Assembly: GCF_018614575.1 (NCBI RefSeq)
Contig: NZ_JAGGOJ010000004.1
Location: forward strand, 1-64,000
Direction: 5' to 3'
DNA length: 64,000 nucleotides
DNA from: Streptomyces sp. ISL-10
GTDB taxonomy: Bacteria; Actinomycetota; Actinomycetes; Streptomycetales; Streptomycetaceae
Shown piece by piece: positions 16,778 through 24,824 of the stretch. The notes under the pieces are model-generated. The model was given only the letters and a program-made list of their open reading frames with translations, was not told the DNA's origin and searched no databases. A program made the translations under genes and the position numbers. Positions within the stretch are counted from its first letter, which is position 1; each line of letters starts with the position of its first letter.

Positions 16778-17530
16778 GTGTCCCGCCGTAGAATCGGCTT
16801 CTGGTACCGCCTGGCGGCGGTCATCGCAAAGCCGCCGCTGTTGCTTCTGTTCAAGCGGGACTGGCGGGGAATGGAACATATTCCGGCCGAGGGCGGATTC
16901 ATCACCGCCATCAATCACAACTCGTACCTGGACATGTTCTCGTACGGGCACTTCCAGTACAACACCGGACGAGTGCCCCGCTTCCTGGCGAAGGCCGCGC
17001 TCTTCAAGGCGCCCGGTGTCGGCCTGATGCTGCGCGGCACCGGCCAGATCCCCGTTTTCCGTGAGTCCTCGAACGCCGTCGGCGCCTTCCGCGCCGCCGT
17101 CGAGGCCGTGGAGCGCGGCGAGTGCGTGGCCTTCTACCCCGAGGGCACCCTCACCCGCGATCCCGGCCAGTGGCCGATGACCGCGAAGACCGGAGTCGCC
17201 CGCGCCGCCCTGCAGACCAAGGCGCCGGTCATCCCGATCGCCCAGTGGGGCGCCAACTTGGCGATGCCGCCGTACGCCAAGGAGAACAAGGTCCGCTTCT
17301 TCCCGCGCAAGACGCTGCAGGTGCTGGCCGGCCCGCCCGTCGACCTCACCCGCTTCTACGGCCAGGACCCCACGCCCGACGTGCTCAAGGACGCGACCGA
17401 GGAGATCATGGCCGCGATCACCGTGCTGCTGGAGGAGATCCGCGGCGAGAAGGCCCCCGAGACACCGTACGATCTGCGCGAAGTGCGTGCCGAGCAGCGC
17501 CGCAAGGCCGCCGGGGAGGAAGTGAAGTGA
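16778..17530 (+). CDS. plsC: 1-acyl-sn-glycerol-3-phosphate acyltransferase (PlsC family)
   Basis: This 250-residue acyltransferase adds the second acyl chain to glycerol-3-phosphate on the way to phosphatidic acid. The catalytic H-x4-D motif is NHNSYLD (His47, Asp52). The acyl-acceptor site is in FYPEGTLTRDPG, and VPRFLAKAALFKAPGVG and APVIPIAQWG complete the family blocks. The N-terminus is basic with a short hydrophobic stretch (KPPLLLLF) for membrane contact. The GTG start (MSRRRIGFWYR) has GGAAGG upstream. The stop overlaps the start of gpsA, which supplies glycerol-3-phosphate, so the pair forms a phospholipid operon. Confidence 0.94.
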   Translation: MSRRRIGFWYRLAAVIAKPPLLLLFKRDWRGMEHIPAEGGFITAINHNSYLDMFSYGHFQYNTGRVPRFLAKAALFKAPGVGLMLRGTGQIPVFRESSNAVGAFRAAVEAVERGECVAFYPEGTLTRDPGQWPMTAKTGVARAALQTKAPVIPIAQWGANLAMPPYAKENKVRFFPRKTLQVLAGPPVDLTRFYGQDPTPDVLKDATEEIMAAITVLLEEIRGEKAPETPYDLREVRAEQRRKAAGEEVK

Positions 17531-18537
17531 CCCAGCCCGTCAAGGCAGCCGTCTTCGGAACGGGCTCGTGGGGTACTGCGTTCGGCATGGTCCTCGCCGA
17601 CGCGGGCTGCGACGTCACCCTCTGGGGCCGCCGCGCCGAACTCGCCGACGCCGTCAACACCACCCGCACCAACCCCGACTATCTGCCGGGCATCGAGCTC
17701 CCGGAGAACCTGCGGGCCACCACCGACGCGGCCGAGGCCCTGCGAGGCGCCGACTTCACCGTGCTCGCGATCCCGTCCCAGACGCTGCGCCGCAATCTCG
17801 CCGCCTGGGCCCCGGAGCTGGCCCCGGACACCGTCCTCGTCTCGCTGATGAAGGGCATCGAACTCGGCACCGCGAAGCGGATGAGCGAGGTCATCGCGGA
17901 GGTGGCCCAGGTGCCCGCCGACCGCGTCGCCGTGGTCACGGGCCCCAACCTGGCCAAGGAGATCGCCTCCCGCATGCCGGCCGCCGCCGTGGTCGCCTGC
18001 CGTGACGAGGCCGTGGCCCGGCGGCTGCAGTCCGCCTGCCACACGCCCTACTTCCGCCCGTACACCAACACCGACGTCGTCGGCTGCGAGCTCGGCGGTG
18101 CCGTCAAGAACGTCATCGGGCTCGCCGTCGGCATCGCCGACGGCATGGGACTCGGCGACAACGCCAAGGGATCGCTCATCACCCGCGGGCTCGCCGAGAC
18201 CACCCGCCTCGGCCTCGCCATGGGCGCCGACCCGCTCACCTTCTCCGGACTCGCGGGCCTCGGCGACCTCGTCGCCACCTGCTCATCGCCGCTGTCGCGC
18301 AACCACACCTTCGGGACCAACCTCGGCCGCGGCATGACGCTCCAGGAGACGATCGCCGTCACCAAGCAGACCGCCGAAGGCGTCAAGTCCTGCGAGTCGG
18401 TGCTCGATCTGGCACGCCGGCACGGAGTCGACATGCCCATTACGGAAACGGTCGTCGGAATCGTCCACGAGGGGAAGCCGCCGGTGGTCGCGCTCAAGGA
18501 GCTGATGTCCCGCGCCGCCAAGCCCGAGCGGCGCTGA
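17527..18537 (+). CDS. gpsA: Glycerol-3-phosphate dehydrogenase (NAD(P)+)
   Basis: This 336-residue cytosolic enzyme reduces dihydroxyacetone phosphate to glycerol-3-phosphate for phospholipids. The NAD(P)-binding Rossmann motif is FGTGSWGTAF (residues 10-19). GPNLAKEIASRMPAA and the catalytic Lys region LGGAVKNVIGLAVG are intact, followed by the family motif SGLAGLGDLVATCSSP. The GTG start overlaps the plsC stop by four bases, giving direct coupling. ddl follows 34 bases downstream in the same direction, so all three may share one transcript. Confidence 0.97.
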   Translation: MTQPVKAAVFGTGSWGTAFGMVLADAGCDVTLWGRRAELADAVNTTRTNPDYLPGIELPENLRATTDAAEALRGADFTVLAIPSQTLRRNLAAWAPELAPDTVLVSLMKGIELGTAKRMSEVIAEVAQVPADRVAVVTGPNLAKEIASRMPAAAVVACRDEAVARRLQSACHTPYFRPYTNTDVVGCELGGAVKNVIGLAVGIADGMGLGDNAKGSLITRGLAETTRLGLAMGADPLTFSGLAGLGDLVATCSSPLSRNHTFGTNLGRGMTLQETIAVTKQTAEGVKSCESVLDLARRHGVDMPITETVVGIVHEGKPPVVALKELMSRAAKPERR

Positions 18538-18571
18538 CTCCGTTCGGACCAGCGGGTAGTCTCATCGCGAT

Positions 18572-19729
18572 ATGAGCACCGAGAACCTCCCCCAGAGCCC
18601 CGAGCAGCCGCTCCGCAAGCCGCGCGTAGCCGTCGTCTTCGGCGGCCGCAGCTCCGAACACGGGATCTCCGTGGTCACGGCCGGGGCCGTGCTGCGCGCC
18701 ATCGACCGCACCAAGTACGACGTGCTGCCGATCGGCATCACCAGCGACGGCCGGTGGGCTCTGACCGCCGATGAGCCGGAGCGGATGGCGATCACCGATC
18801 GCCGTACGCCGAACGTCGATGAGCTGGCCGAGTCCGACGAGGGCGGCGTGGTGCTCTCCGTCGACCCCGGCAGCCGCGAAGTCGTCTACAGCGAGCCGGG
18901 CTCCGTGCCCAAGGTGCTGGGCGAGGTCGACGTCGTCTTCCCGATGCTGCACGGCCCGTACGGCGAGGACGGCACGCTCCAGGGACTGCTGGAGCTCTCC
19001 GGTGTCCCCTACGTCGGCTCGGGCGTGCTCGCCTCGGCCGTCGGCCAGGACAAGGAGTACATGAAGCGCGTCTTCATCTCCTTCGGCCTGCCCGTCGGCC
19101 CCTACGAGGTGATCCGCCCGCGCGAGTGGGCCGCCGACCCCTCCGCCGCCCGCAAGAAGATCGTGGACTTCGCGGGCGAGCACGGCTGGCCGCTGTTCAT
19201 CAAGCCCGCACGCGGCGGTTCGTCGATGGGCATCACCAAGGTCGACGGCCTCGCCGGACTCGACGACGCGATCGCCGAGGCACAGCGCCACGACCCCAAG
19301 ATCCTGGTGGAGTCGCTGCTGCGCGGGCGCGAGATCGAGTGCGGCGTGCTCGAGTTCGAGGACGGCCCGCGCGCCAGCGTGCCCGCCGAGATCCCGCCCG
19401 TCTCCGCGCACGACTTCTACGACTTCGAGGCCAAGTACATCGACTCGGCGGCCGGTCTCGTTCCCGCGCCGCTCACCGGCGAGCAGACGGCCGACGTGCA
19501 GCGGCTCGCGGTCAAGGCGTTCGACGCCGCCTCCTGCGAGGGCCTGGTGCGCGCGGACTTCTTCCTCACCGAGGACGGCGAGTTCGTCATCAATGAGATC
19601 AACACCATGCCGGGCTTCACCCCGATCTCCATGTATCCGCGGATGTGGCAGGAGAGCGGCGTGTCCTACACCGAGCTGGTTGACCGCCTCATCCAGGCGG
19701 CACTGAACCGCTCCACCGGACTGCGCTAG
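18572..19729 (+). CDS. ddl: D-alanine--D-alanine ligase
   Basis: This 385-residue ATP-grasp enzyme makes the D-Ala-D-Ala dipeptide of peptidoglycan. Visible motifs are the N-terminal VVFGGRSSEHGISVVT, the substrate Glu/Tyr segment LHGPYGEDGTLQGLLE, the ATP-grasp loop FIKPARGGSSMGITKV, and the metal-binding FVINEINTMPGFTPISMYP. The Tyr-type omega loop is consistent with a D-Ala rather than a D-Lac ligase, though I judged this only by eye. It is the third gene of the plsC-gpsA-ddl set. Confidence 0.96.
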   Translation: MSTENLPQSPEQPLRKPRVAVVFGGRSSEHGISVVTAGAVLRAIDRTKYDVLPIGITSDGRWALTADEPERMAITDRRTPNVDELAESDEGGVVLSVDPGSREVVYSEPGSVPKVLGEVDVVFPMLHGPYGEDGTLQGLLELSGVPYVGSGVLASAVGQDKEYMKRVFISFGLPVGPYEVIRPREWAADPSAARKKIVDFAGEHGWPLFIKPARGGSSMGITKVDGLAGLDDAIAEAQRHDPKILVESLLRGREIECGVLEFEDGPRASVPAEIPPVSAHDFYDFEAKYIDSAAGLVPAPLTGEQTADVQRLAVKAFDAASCEGLVRADFFLTEDGEFVINEINTMPGFTPISMYPRMWQESGVSYTELVDRLIQAALNRSTGLR

Positions 19730-19742
19730 TCCGCAGCCGGGA

Positions 19743-20213
19743 TCACAGGGTGGCCGGGACCGTCTTCTCGACGGGCCCGGCCAGATCGGTGAGCGGGCTC
19801 GCGTCGTGCATGTACTGCTCGGCGAGCGTGACCTCGACATAGGTCTCGCGGTAGGTCGTGGTGAAGCGCGGACCGGTCTCCCGCTCCTCCAGCAGCCAGT
19901 TGACGCCGTTCACCTCGACCCCCTGCGCCTGGGGATCGGACATCCTCTCCGGCCGCGGCACGCCGCAGCGCAGTACGATCGCGGCATCGCCCCAGCCGGC
20001 GGTGAGTTCGGACGCGGGCTCGGGATCGTTGCGTTCCTGCCCCGCGACCGACGGCGGCAGCGCTCGGTCGAGCGCACGGCACAGGGCGGCTTCCCCGGCC
20101 GGGGGGCTGGGAACCGCCGCCGACGCCGATGCGTCGCTGGAGGAGCAGCCCGCGGCGGCCACCAGGAGCGCGGCGGCGGACAGGACAAGGGGCCGGCGGT
20201 CGAAAGACGTCAC
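19743..20213 (-). CDS. DUF3515 family lipoprotein
   Basis: This 156-residue predicted lipoprotein has a short positive N-terminus, hydrophobic helix LVLSAAALLVAAAG and lipobox AAGC (Cys23), after which it would be lipid-anchored outside the membrane. The rest matches DUF3515, an actinobacterial family of unknown function (LPPSVAGQERNDPEP, WGDAAIVLRCGVPRP, VEVNGVNWLLEERETGPRF). It is convergent with ddl, 13 bases away. The Lrp-like gene lies just upstream on the same strand and may be co-transcribed. The family is often beside ddl and thiL in actinobacteria. Confidence 0.88.
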   Translation of the reverse strand: MTSFDRRPLVLSAAALLVAAAGCSSSDASASAAVPSPPAGEAALCRALDRALPPSVAGQERNDPEPASELTAGWGDAAIVLRCGVPRPERMSDPQAQGVEVNGVNWLLEERETGPRFTTTYRETYVEVTLAEQYMHDASPLTDLAGPVEKTVPATL

Positions 20214-20233
20214 CGGCCAAGGGTAGACGGGGG

Positions 20234-20467
20234 CTACAGGTGGACGACCGGGCAGGTCAGAGTGCGGGTGATGCCGTCGACGCGCTGGATCTTGGCGACC
20301 ACGATGCGGCCCAGCTCGTCGACCGTGTCGGCCTGCGCGCGCACGATGACGTCATAGGGGCCGGTCACATCCTCGGCCTGGATGACACCGGCGATCTTGC
20401 CGATGCTCTCGGCGACCGTCGACGCCTTGCCCACCTCGGTCTGGATGAGGATGTACGCCTGTACCAC
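20234..20467 (-). CDS. Single-domain Lrp/AsnC-type ligand-binding protein
   Basis: This 77-residue protein is a lone RAM (AsnC ligand-binding) domain without a DNA-binding part: VQAYILIQTEVGKASTVAES, then VTGPYDVIVRAQADTVDELGRIVV and a C-terminal beta strand TRTLTCPVV. Such stand-alone domains bind amino acids or related small molecules and form oligomers. Their role in Streptomyces is not established. The ATG start follows GGAGGT. It lies upstream of, and close to, the DUF3515 gene and diverges from thiL. Confidence 0.9.
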   Translation of the reverse strand: MVQAYILIQTEVGKASTVAESIGKIAGVIQAEDVTGPYDVIVRAQADTVDELGRIVVAKIQRVDGITRTLTCPVVHL

Positions 20468-20700
20468 GGAACCTCCAGGGCGGCAGCAGGATCATGTTCC
20501 CAACCGTCGGTGGGGAGATCCCAAGGAGAAGGGTCGCCACGGTATCGCGTCGTCGCGGGCCGCGGGGAGACCCTCGCGGCTGACAGCGCCCGCAGCGTGG
20601 CGTACAGAGAACAGAAGTTGACGTATCTCTTGACGGTACCCACGGCAATAACGGGTCGCGACCGCAGTTCACGGGCGCCCGACGCGGCCGTCGGCGCACC

Positions 20701-20736
20701 GGATACATCGGATACATCGGATACATCGGACACATC
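20701..20736. repeat. Nine-base tandem repeat upstream of thiL
   Basis: GGATACATC occurs three times in a row, then once as GGACACATC, ending 24 bases before the thiL start in the divergent spacer 20468-20760. Two TTGACG hexamers also lie in that spacer, near 20618 and 20632. No gene is supported there. Confidence 0.85.
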
Positions 20737-20760
20737 GACAATGCGGAGAGGTGAACCTCG

Positions 20761-21747
20761 GTGAAGGGCACTGTGGGCGAGTTGGGGGAGTTCGGGCTCA
20801 TCAGGGAGCTCACCTCCCGGCTCACCTCCACCCCCGCGGTACGGCTGGGGCCCGGCGACGACGCCGCCGTCGTGGCCGCACCCGACCGGCGGGTCGTGGC
20901 GAGCACGGACCTGCTGCTTGAGGGCCGGCACTTCCGCCGTGACTGGTCGACGGCGTACGACGTCGGGCGCAAGGCAGCCGCACAGAACCTGGCCGACATC
21001 GCGGCCATGGGCGCGGTCCCGACCGCTCTGCTCCTGGGCCTCGTCGTCCCCGCCGAACTCCCCGTCACCTGGGCCACCGAGCTGATGGACGGCATCCGGG
21101 ACGAGTGCCAGGTCGCCGGCGCGGCCGTCGTCGGCGGCGACGTCGTACGCGGCGACGTGATCACCGTCGCGATCACCGCGCTCGGCGACCTGCGCAACCA
21201 CGAGCCGGTGACCCGCGCGGGCGCGCAGCCCGGTGACGTCGTCGCCTACACCGGCTGGCTCGGCTGGTCCGCCGCCGGGCACGCCGTGCTCTCCCGCGGC
21301 TTCCGCTCGCCGCGTGCCTTCGTCGAGGCGCACCGCCGTCCCGAGCCGCCGTACCACGCGGGCCCCGCGGCCGCCGGACTCGGCGCCACCGCCATGTGCG
21401 ACGTCAGCGACGGACTTGTCGCCGATCTGGGGCACATCGCCGAGGCCAGCAAGGTCCGCATCGACCTGCGCTCCGGGCTGATCGACATCCCCTCGCAGAT
21501 GAGCGACATCGGCCAGGCCGTCGGCGTGGACCCGCTGCAGTGGGTGCTGACCGGGGGAGAGGACCACGCGATCGTCGCGACGTTCCCGCCGGACGTCAAA
21601 CTGCCCGCCCGCTGGAAGGTGATCGGCGAGGTGCTCAATCCCTCCGCGCTCCCCCAGGTGACCGTCGACGGCGCACCGTGGACGAGCAAGGGCGGCTGGG
21701 ACCACTTCGGGGACATCGAGGACGGAAAGCAGCCGGACGCCCCGTAG
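20761..21747 (+). CDS. thiL: Thiamine-monophosphate kinase
   Basis: This 328-residue enzyme phosphorylates thiamine monophosphate to the active diphosphate. It belongs to the PurM/ThiL (AIRS) fold. Family marks are [16 protein letters not shown] at the N-terminus, the nucleotide/metal loop [52 protein letters not shown] and [17 protein letters not shown]. The start is GTG. A nine-base tandem repeat lies directly upstream and may affect its expression. thiD follows 44 bases downstream, so the two thiamine genes are probably expressed together. Confidence 0.96.
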   Translation: MKGTVGELGEFGLIRELTSRLTSTPAVRLGPGDDAAVVAAPDRRVVASTDLLLEGRHFRRDWSTAYDVGRKAAAQNLADIAAMGAVPTALLLGLVVPAELPVTWATELMDGIRDECQVAGAAVVGGDVVRGDVITVAITALGDLRNHEPVTRAGAQPGDVVAYTGWLGWSAAGHAVLSRGFRSPRAFVEAHRRPEPPYHAGPAAAGLGATAMCDVSDGLVADLGHIAEASKVRIDLRSGLIDIPSQMSDIGQAVGVDPLQWVLTGGEDHAIVATFPPDVKLPARWKVIGEVLNPSALPQVTVDGAPWTSKGGWDHFGDIEDGKQPDAP

Positions 21748-21791
21748 ATCCGGCTGCCCGGTGCGTCCGGGCGCCCAGTAGATTCGGGGCC

Positions 21792-22583
21792 ATGCCTCCG
21801 TCCCCTCCTCTCGTGCTCACCGTCGCCGGATCCGACTCCGGCGGCGGTGCGGGCATTCAGGCCGACCTCAAGACGATGCTGGCCCTCGGCGTCCACGGCA
21901 TGAGCGTGCTGACCGCCGTCACGGCGCAGAACTCGACCGGCGTGCAGGGCGCGTGGGAGCTGCCCGTCGAGGCCGTACGGGCCCAGTACCACAGCGTCGT
22001 CGACGACATCGGCGTCCATGCCGTGAAGACCGGCATGCTGGCGTCCGCCGAACTCGTCGAGACCGTCGCCGAACTGCTCGCCGCAACCGACGCGCCCGTG
22101 GTCGTCGACCCGGTCGGCATCTCCAAGCACGGTGACCCGCTGCTGGCGGCCTCCGCGCTCGACTCCGTACGCACCAAGCTGCTGCCCAGGGCCACCGTGG
22201 CGACCCCCAACCTGGACGAGGTCGCCCAGCTCACCGGCATCGACGTGCACGACGAGCCGGGCATGCGGCGGGCCGCCGGCGCCGTGCTCGGATTCGGTCC
22301 CCGCTGGGCGCTGATCAAGGGCGGCCATCTGTCCGGCGACGCCGTCGACCTGCTGACCGACGGCAGCGAGGAGCACTGGCTGCGCGCCTCCCGCCACGAC
22401 AACCGGCACACGCACGGGACCGGCTGCACACTGGCGTCGGCCGTCGCGGCGGGGCTCGCCAAAGGGATCGCCGTGCCGGAGGCCGTACGCGAGGCGAAGG
22501 AGTATGTCACCGGTGCGATCGCGGCCGGCTTCGCCCTGGGCGAGGGGATCGGTCCGGTCGACCACGGCTGGCGCCTGCGCTGA
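21792..22583 (+). CDS. thiD: Hydroxymethylpyrimidine/phosphomethylpyrimidine kinase
   Basis: This 263-residue ribokinase-fold enzyme phosphorylates hydroxymethylpyrimidine and its phosphate for thiamine synthesis. Seen are the N-terminal [18 protein letters not shown], the [11 protein letters not shown] segment, [35 protein letters not shown], and the catalytic anion hole [16 protein letters not shown]. All catalytic blocks are present and the length is normal. The start is the first ATG ([13 protein letters not shown]). It is convergent with rpmB, and a shared bidirectional terminator separates them. Confidence 0.96.
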   Translation: MPPSPPLVLTVAGSDSGGGAGIQADLKTMLALGVHGMSVLTAVTAQNSTGVQGAWELPVEAVRAQYHSVVDDIGVHAVKTGMLASAELVETVAELLAATDAPVVVDPVGISKHGDPLLAASALDSVRTKLLPRATVATPNLDEVAQLTGIDVHDEPGMRRAAGAVLGFGPRWALIKGGHLSGDAVDLLTDGSEEHWLRASRHDNRHTHGTGCTLASAVAAGLAKGIAVPEAVREAKEYVTGAIAAGFALGEGIGPVDHGWRLR

Positions 22584-22608
22584 CGGGACGCGGGCCGACA
22601 GCAACGGC

Positions 22609-22656
22609 TGCGGAGATGGCGGCGGAAACGACCGCGGAAACGGCTGCGGAAACGGC
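22609..22656. repeat. Twelve-base tandem repeat after thiD
   Basis: Three units of GCGGAAACGRCY follow in succession from 22621, with a diverged partial unit before them, just upstream of the shared terminator. Confidence 0.7.
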
Positions 22657-22688
22657 GAAAAGCCGGTCCACCGAGGTGGACCGGCTTT
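22657..22688. terminator. Bidirectional terminator between thiD and rpmB
   Basis: Perfect hairpin AAAAGCCGGTCCAC / GTGGACCGGCTTTT. It has a U-run in both directions, ideal for intrinsic termination of both converging genes. Confidence 0.93.
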
Positions 22689-22730
22689 TCAAGGCAACCG
22701 CAGGGGCTGCGCTACGACGAAACGTCGCGG

Positions 22731-22916
22731 TTAGCGCGAGACCTTGCCGGCCTTGATGCACGAGGTGCAGACGTTGAGCCGCTTCGGCGTCCGACCGACC
22801 ACGGCACGCACGCGCTGGATGTTCGGGTTCCAGCGACGGGACGTACGGCGGTGCGAGTGCGAAATGTTGTTGCCGAAGCCCGGCCCCTTGCCGCAGACGT
22901 CGCAGTTGGCAGCCAC
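22731..22916 (-). CDS. rpmB: 50S ribosomal protein bL28, zinc-binding form
   Basis: This 61-residue bL28 of the large ribosomal subunit has four zinc cysteines (Cys5, Cys8, Cys50, Cys53), so it is the zinc-binding type. Streptomyces often carries a second, zinc-free L28 elsewhere under zinc control. The signature [19 protein letters not shown] is present. It is a single gene divergent from the DAK-domain gene. Its terminator is shared with thiD. Confidence 0.97.
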   Translation of the reverse strand: MAANCDVCGKGPGFGNNISHSHRRTSRRWNPNIQRVRAVVGRTPKRLNVCTSCIKAGKVSR

Positions 22917-23171
22917 GGGTCACTCCAAAGACTTCAGATGCACTTACAGTGAAATCCGGCGTGCCGGAATCAGTGATCTGAAGTGGCCTGCCGGGGGAAT
23001 GGCCCGATTCTCATCGGGCAACCGGAGCAGCATACAACGGCTGCGTCCGAGACACGAAACTACCATGGCTTCCCCCGCCCCCGCCCCCGTGCCTGGTGGA
23101 GGCCGGGGTCTACGCTGCGGGGCAGCCCGCCGCCCACGGCCCCGTACGGGCCGACCGAGGAGGACCACCAG

Positions 23172-24758
23172 GTGCCGCAGACGATGGACGCCGAAGCGGT
23201 GCGCACCTGGTGCTCGCTGGCGCTGGAGGCCCTCGGCCGCGAGCGCGAGGAGATCGACGCGATCAACGTCTACCCCGTCGCGGACGGGGACACCGGCACG
23301 AACCTCTACCTGACGGCGGAGTCGGCCGCGCAGGCCGTCGAGGCCGTCTTCGCCGCCCACGAATCCGGCCGGTCGGCCCCCGCGCTCGCCGATGTGATGC
23401 GCGCGATGGCCCATGGCGCTCTGATAGGCGCCCGCGGCAACTCCGGCACGATCCTCGCGCAGCTGCTGCGGGGCATGGCCGAGCGCATCGGCGGCGGCGA
23501 TCACCTGGCCGGCGCGCTGCGACGGGCCGCCGAGATGGCCCGTGAGGCCGTCGCCCACCCCGTCGAGGGCACCATCCTCTCCGTGGCCGACGCCGCCGCC
23601 GACGCCGCGGAGAGCGCACCGACCGACACCCTGCACGCGGCCTACGCCGGCGCGCGGGCCGCCCTCGACGCCACCCCGCACCAGCTGGCGGTCCTGGACC
23701 GGGCCGGGGTCGTCGACGCGGGCGGGCGGGGGCTGCTCGCGGTTCTCGGCGCTCTGGTGGAGGCCGTCTGCGGCGAGGCCCCGGTGGCCCCCGGTCCCTC
23801 GGCCGCCCGGCCGGCGCTCCAGGCGCGCGCCGCCGAGCCGTGCGACGGAGGCGGGCCCGCGTTCGAGGTGATCTACCTGCTGGAGGCGGACGACGAGGCC
23901 GTCGCCCGGCTGCGCGCCCGGCTCGACGGGCTCGGCGATTCGCTCGTCGTCGTCGGCGGCGACGGCCTGTGGAACGTTCATGTCCACGTGGACGACGCGG
24001 GCGCCGCCGTGGAGGCGGGCGTCGAGGCGGGGCGGCCGTACCGGATCCGTATCACCCACTTCGGCAGCGTGAGCGCCGCGCCGCCGCGCGAGCAGGTGCA
24101 GCGGGCGGTCGTCGCCGTCGTCCCCGGCGAGGGCCTCCTCGCCCTGTGCGGCCAGGCGGGCGCGACGACCGTGCCTCTGCGACCGGGGGAGCCGCCGGCC
24201 AGCGGTGAACTGGTCGACGCGATCCGCCGGGCGCACGCCCGCGAAGTCGTCCTGCTGCCCAACGACGCGTCCCTGCGCCACACCGCCGCAGCCGCGGCCG
24301 AACAGGCCCGTGCGGAAGGTGTGCGGGTCGCGCTCATCCCGACCCGCTCGGCCGTCCAGGGCATCGCCGCGCTCGCCGTCCACGAACCGGACCGCCGGTT
24401 CGACGAGGACGTCGTCGCCATGTCGGCGGCCGCGGGCTCGACCCGGTACGCCGAATTCGCCGTCGCCGAACGGCAGTCGTGGACCTCGGCGGGCGTGTGT
24501 CAGGCCGGTGACGTACTGGGCCTGATCGACGGCGACGTCGCAGTCATCGGCAACGACCTCACCGACACGGCGCTGATCGTGCTGGAGCGGATGCTCTCCT
24601 CGGGAGGCGAACTCGTCACCCTCGTCCTCGGCGACGACGTCCCCAAGAGCCTCGCCGCCCGGCTGGAGGCCCATGTGCGCGAGGGGTATCTGGCGGTGGA
24701 CACCCTCACCTACGAGGGCGGCGGACGCGGGACGCCGCTGCTGATCGGCGTGGAGTAG
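23172..24758 (+). CDS. DAK-domain protein, FakA/YloV-like
   Basis: This 528-residue protein has a DhaL-type kinase domain in its first 200 or so residues, with the metal/ADP-binding motif NVYPVADGDTGTN (32-44) and GARGNSGTILAQLLRG. A middle domain (FEVIYLLEADDE to HVHVDDAG) and a C-terminal DegV-like region (EVVLLPNDASLRHTA, VALIPTRSAVQGIAA) follow. This architecture matches FakA/YloV, the ATP-binding subunit of fatty acid kinase, which needs a separate FakB lipid carrier. No fakB is visible here. The GTG start follows GGAGG; an ATG four codons later is possible. recG begins about 65 bases downstream, the usual neighbour in Gram-positive bacteria. Confidence 0.9.
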   Translation: MPQTMDAEAVRTWCSLALEALGREREEIDAINVYPVADGDTGTNLYLTAESAAQAVEAVFAAHESGRSAPALADVMRAMAHGALIGARGNSGTILAQLLRGMAERIGGGDHLAGALRRAAEMAREAVAHPVEGTILSVADAAADAAESAPTDTLHAAYAGARAALDATPHQLAVLDRAGVVDAGGRGLLAVLGALVEAVCGEAPVAPGPSAARPALQARAAEPCDGGGPAFEVIYLLEADDEAVARLRARLDGLGDSLVVVGGDGLWNVHVHVDDAGAAVEAGVEAGRPYRIRITHFGSVSAAPPREQVQRAVVAVVPGEGLLALCGQAGATTVPLRPGEPPASGELVDAIRRAHAREVVLLPNDASLRHTAAAAAEQARAEGVRVALIPTRSAVQGIAALAVHEPDRRFDEDVVAMSAAAGSTRYAEFAVAERQSWTSAGVCQAGDVLGLIDGDVAVIGNDLTDTALIVLERMLSSGGELVTLVLGDDVPKSLAARLEAHVREGYLAVDTLTYEGGGRGTPLLIGVE

Positions 24759-24824
24759 GCGTACGCGCCCGAATGACGCGCGTTGTCCACGGGTGCGCGA
24801 CGGCTGTCGGTGGCGTGGTGTGCA

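Noticed and set aside
20701..20736. Tandem GGATACATC units as a CRISPR or minisatellite array
   Set aside because: There are only four 9-base units with no spacers. Kept as a simple repeat.
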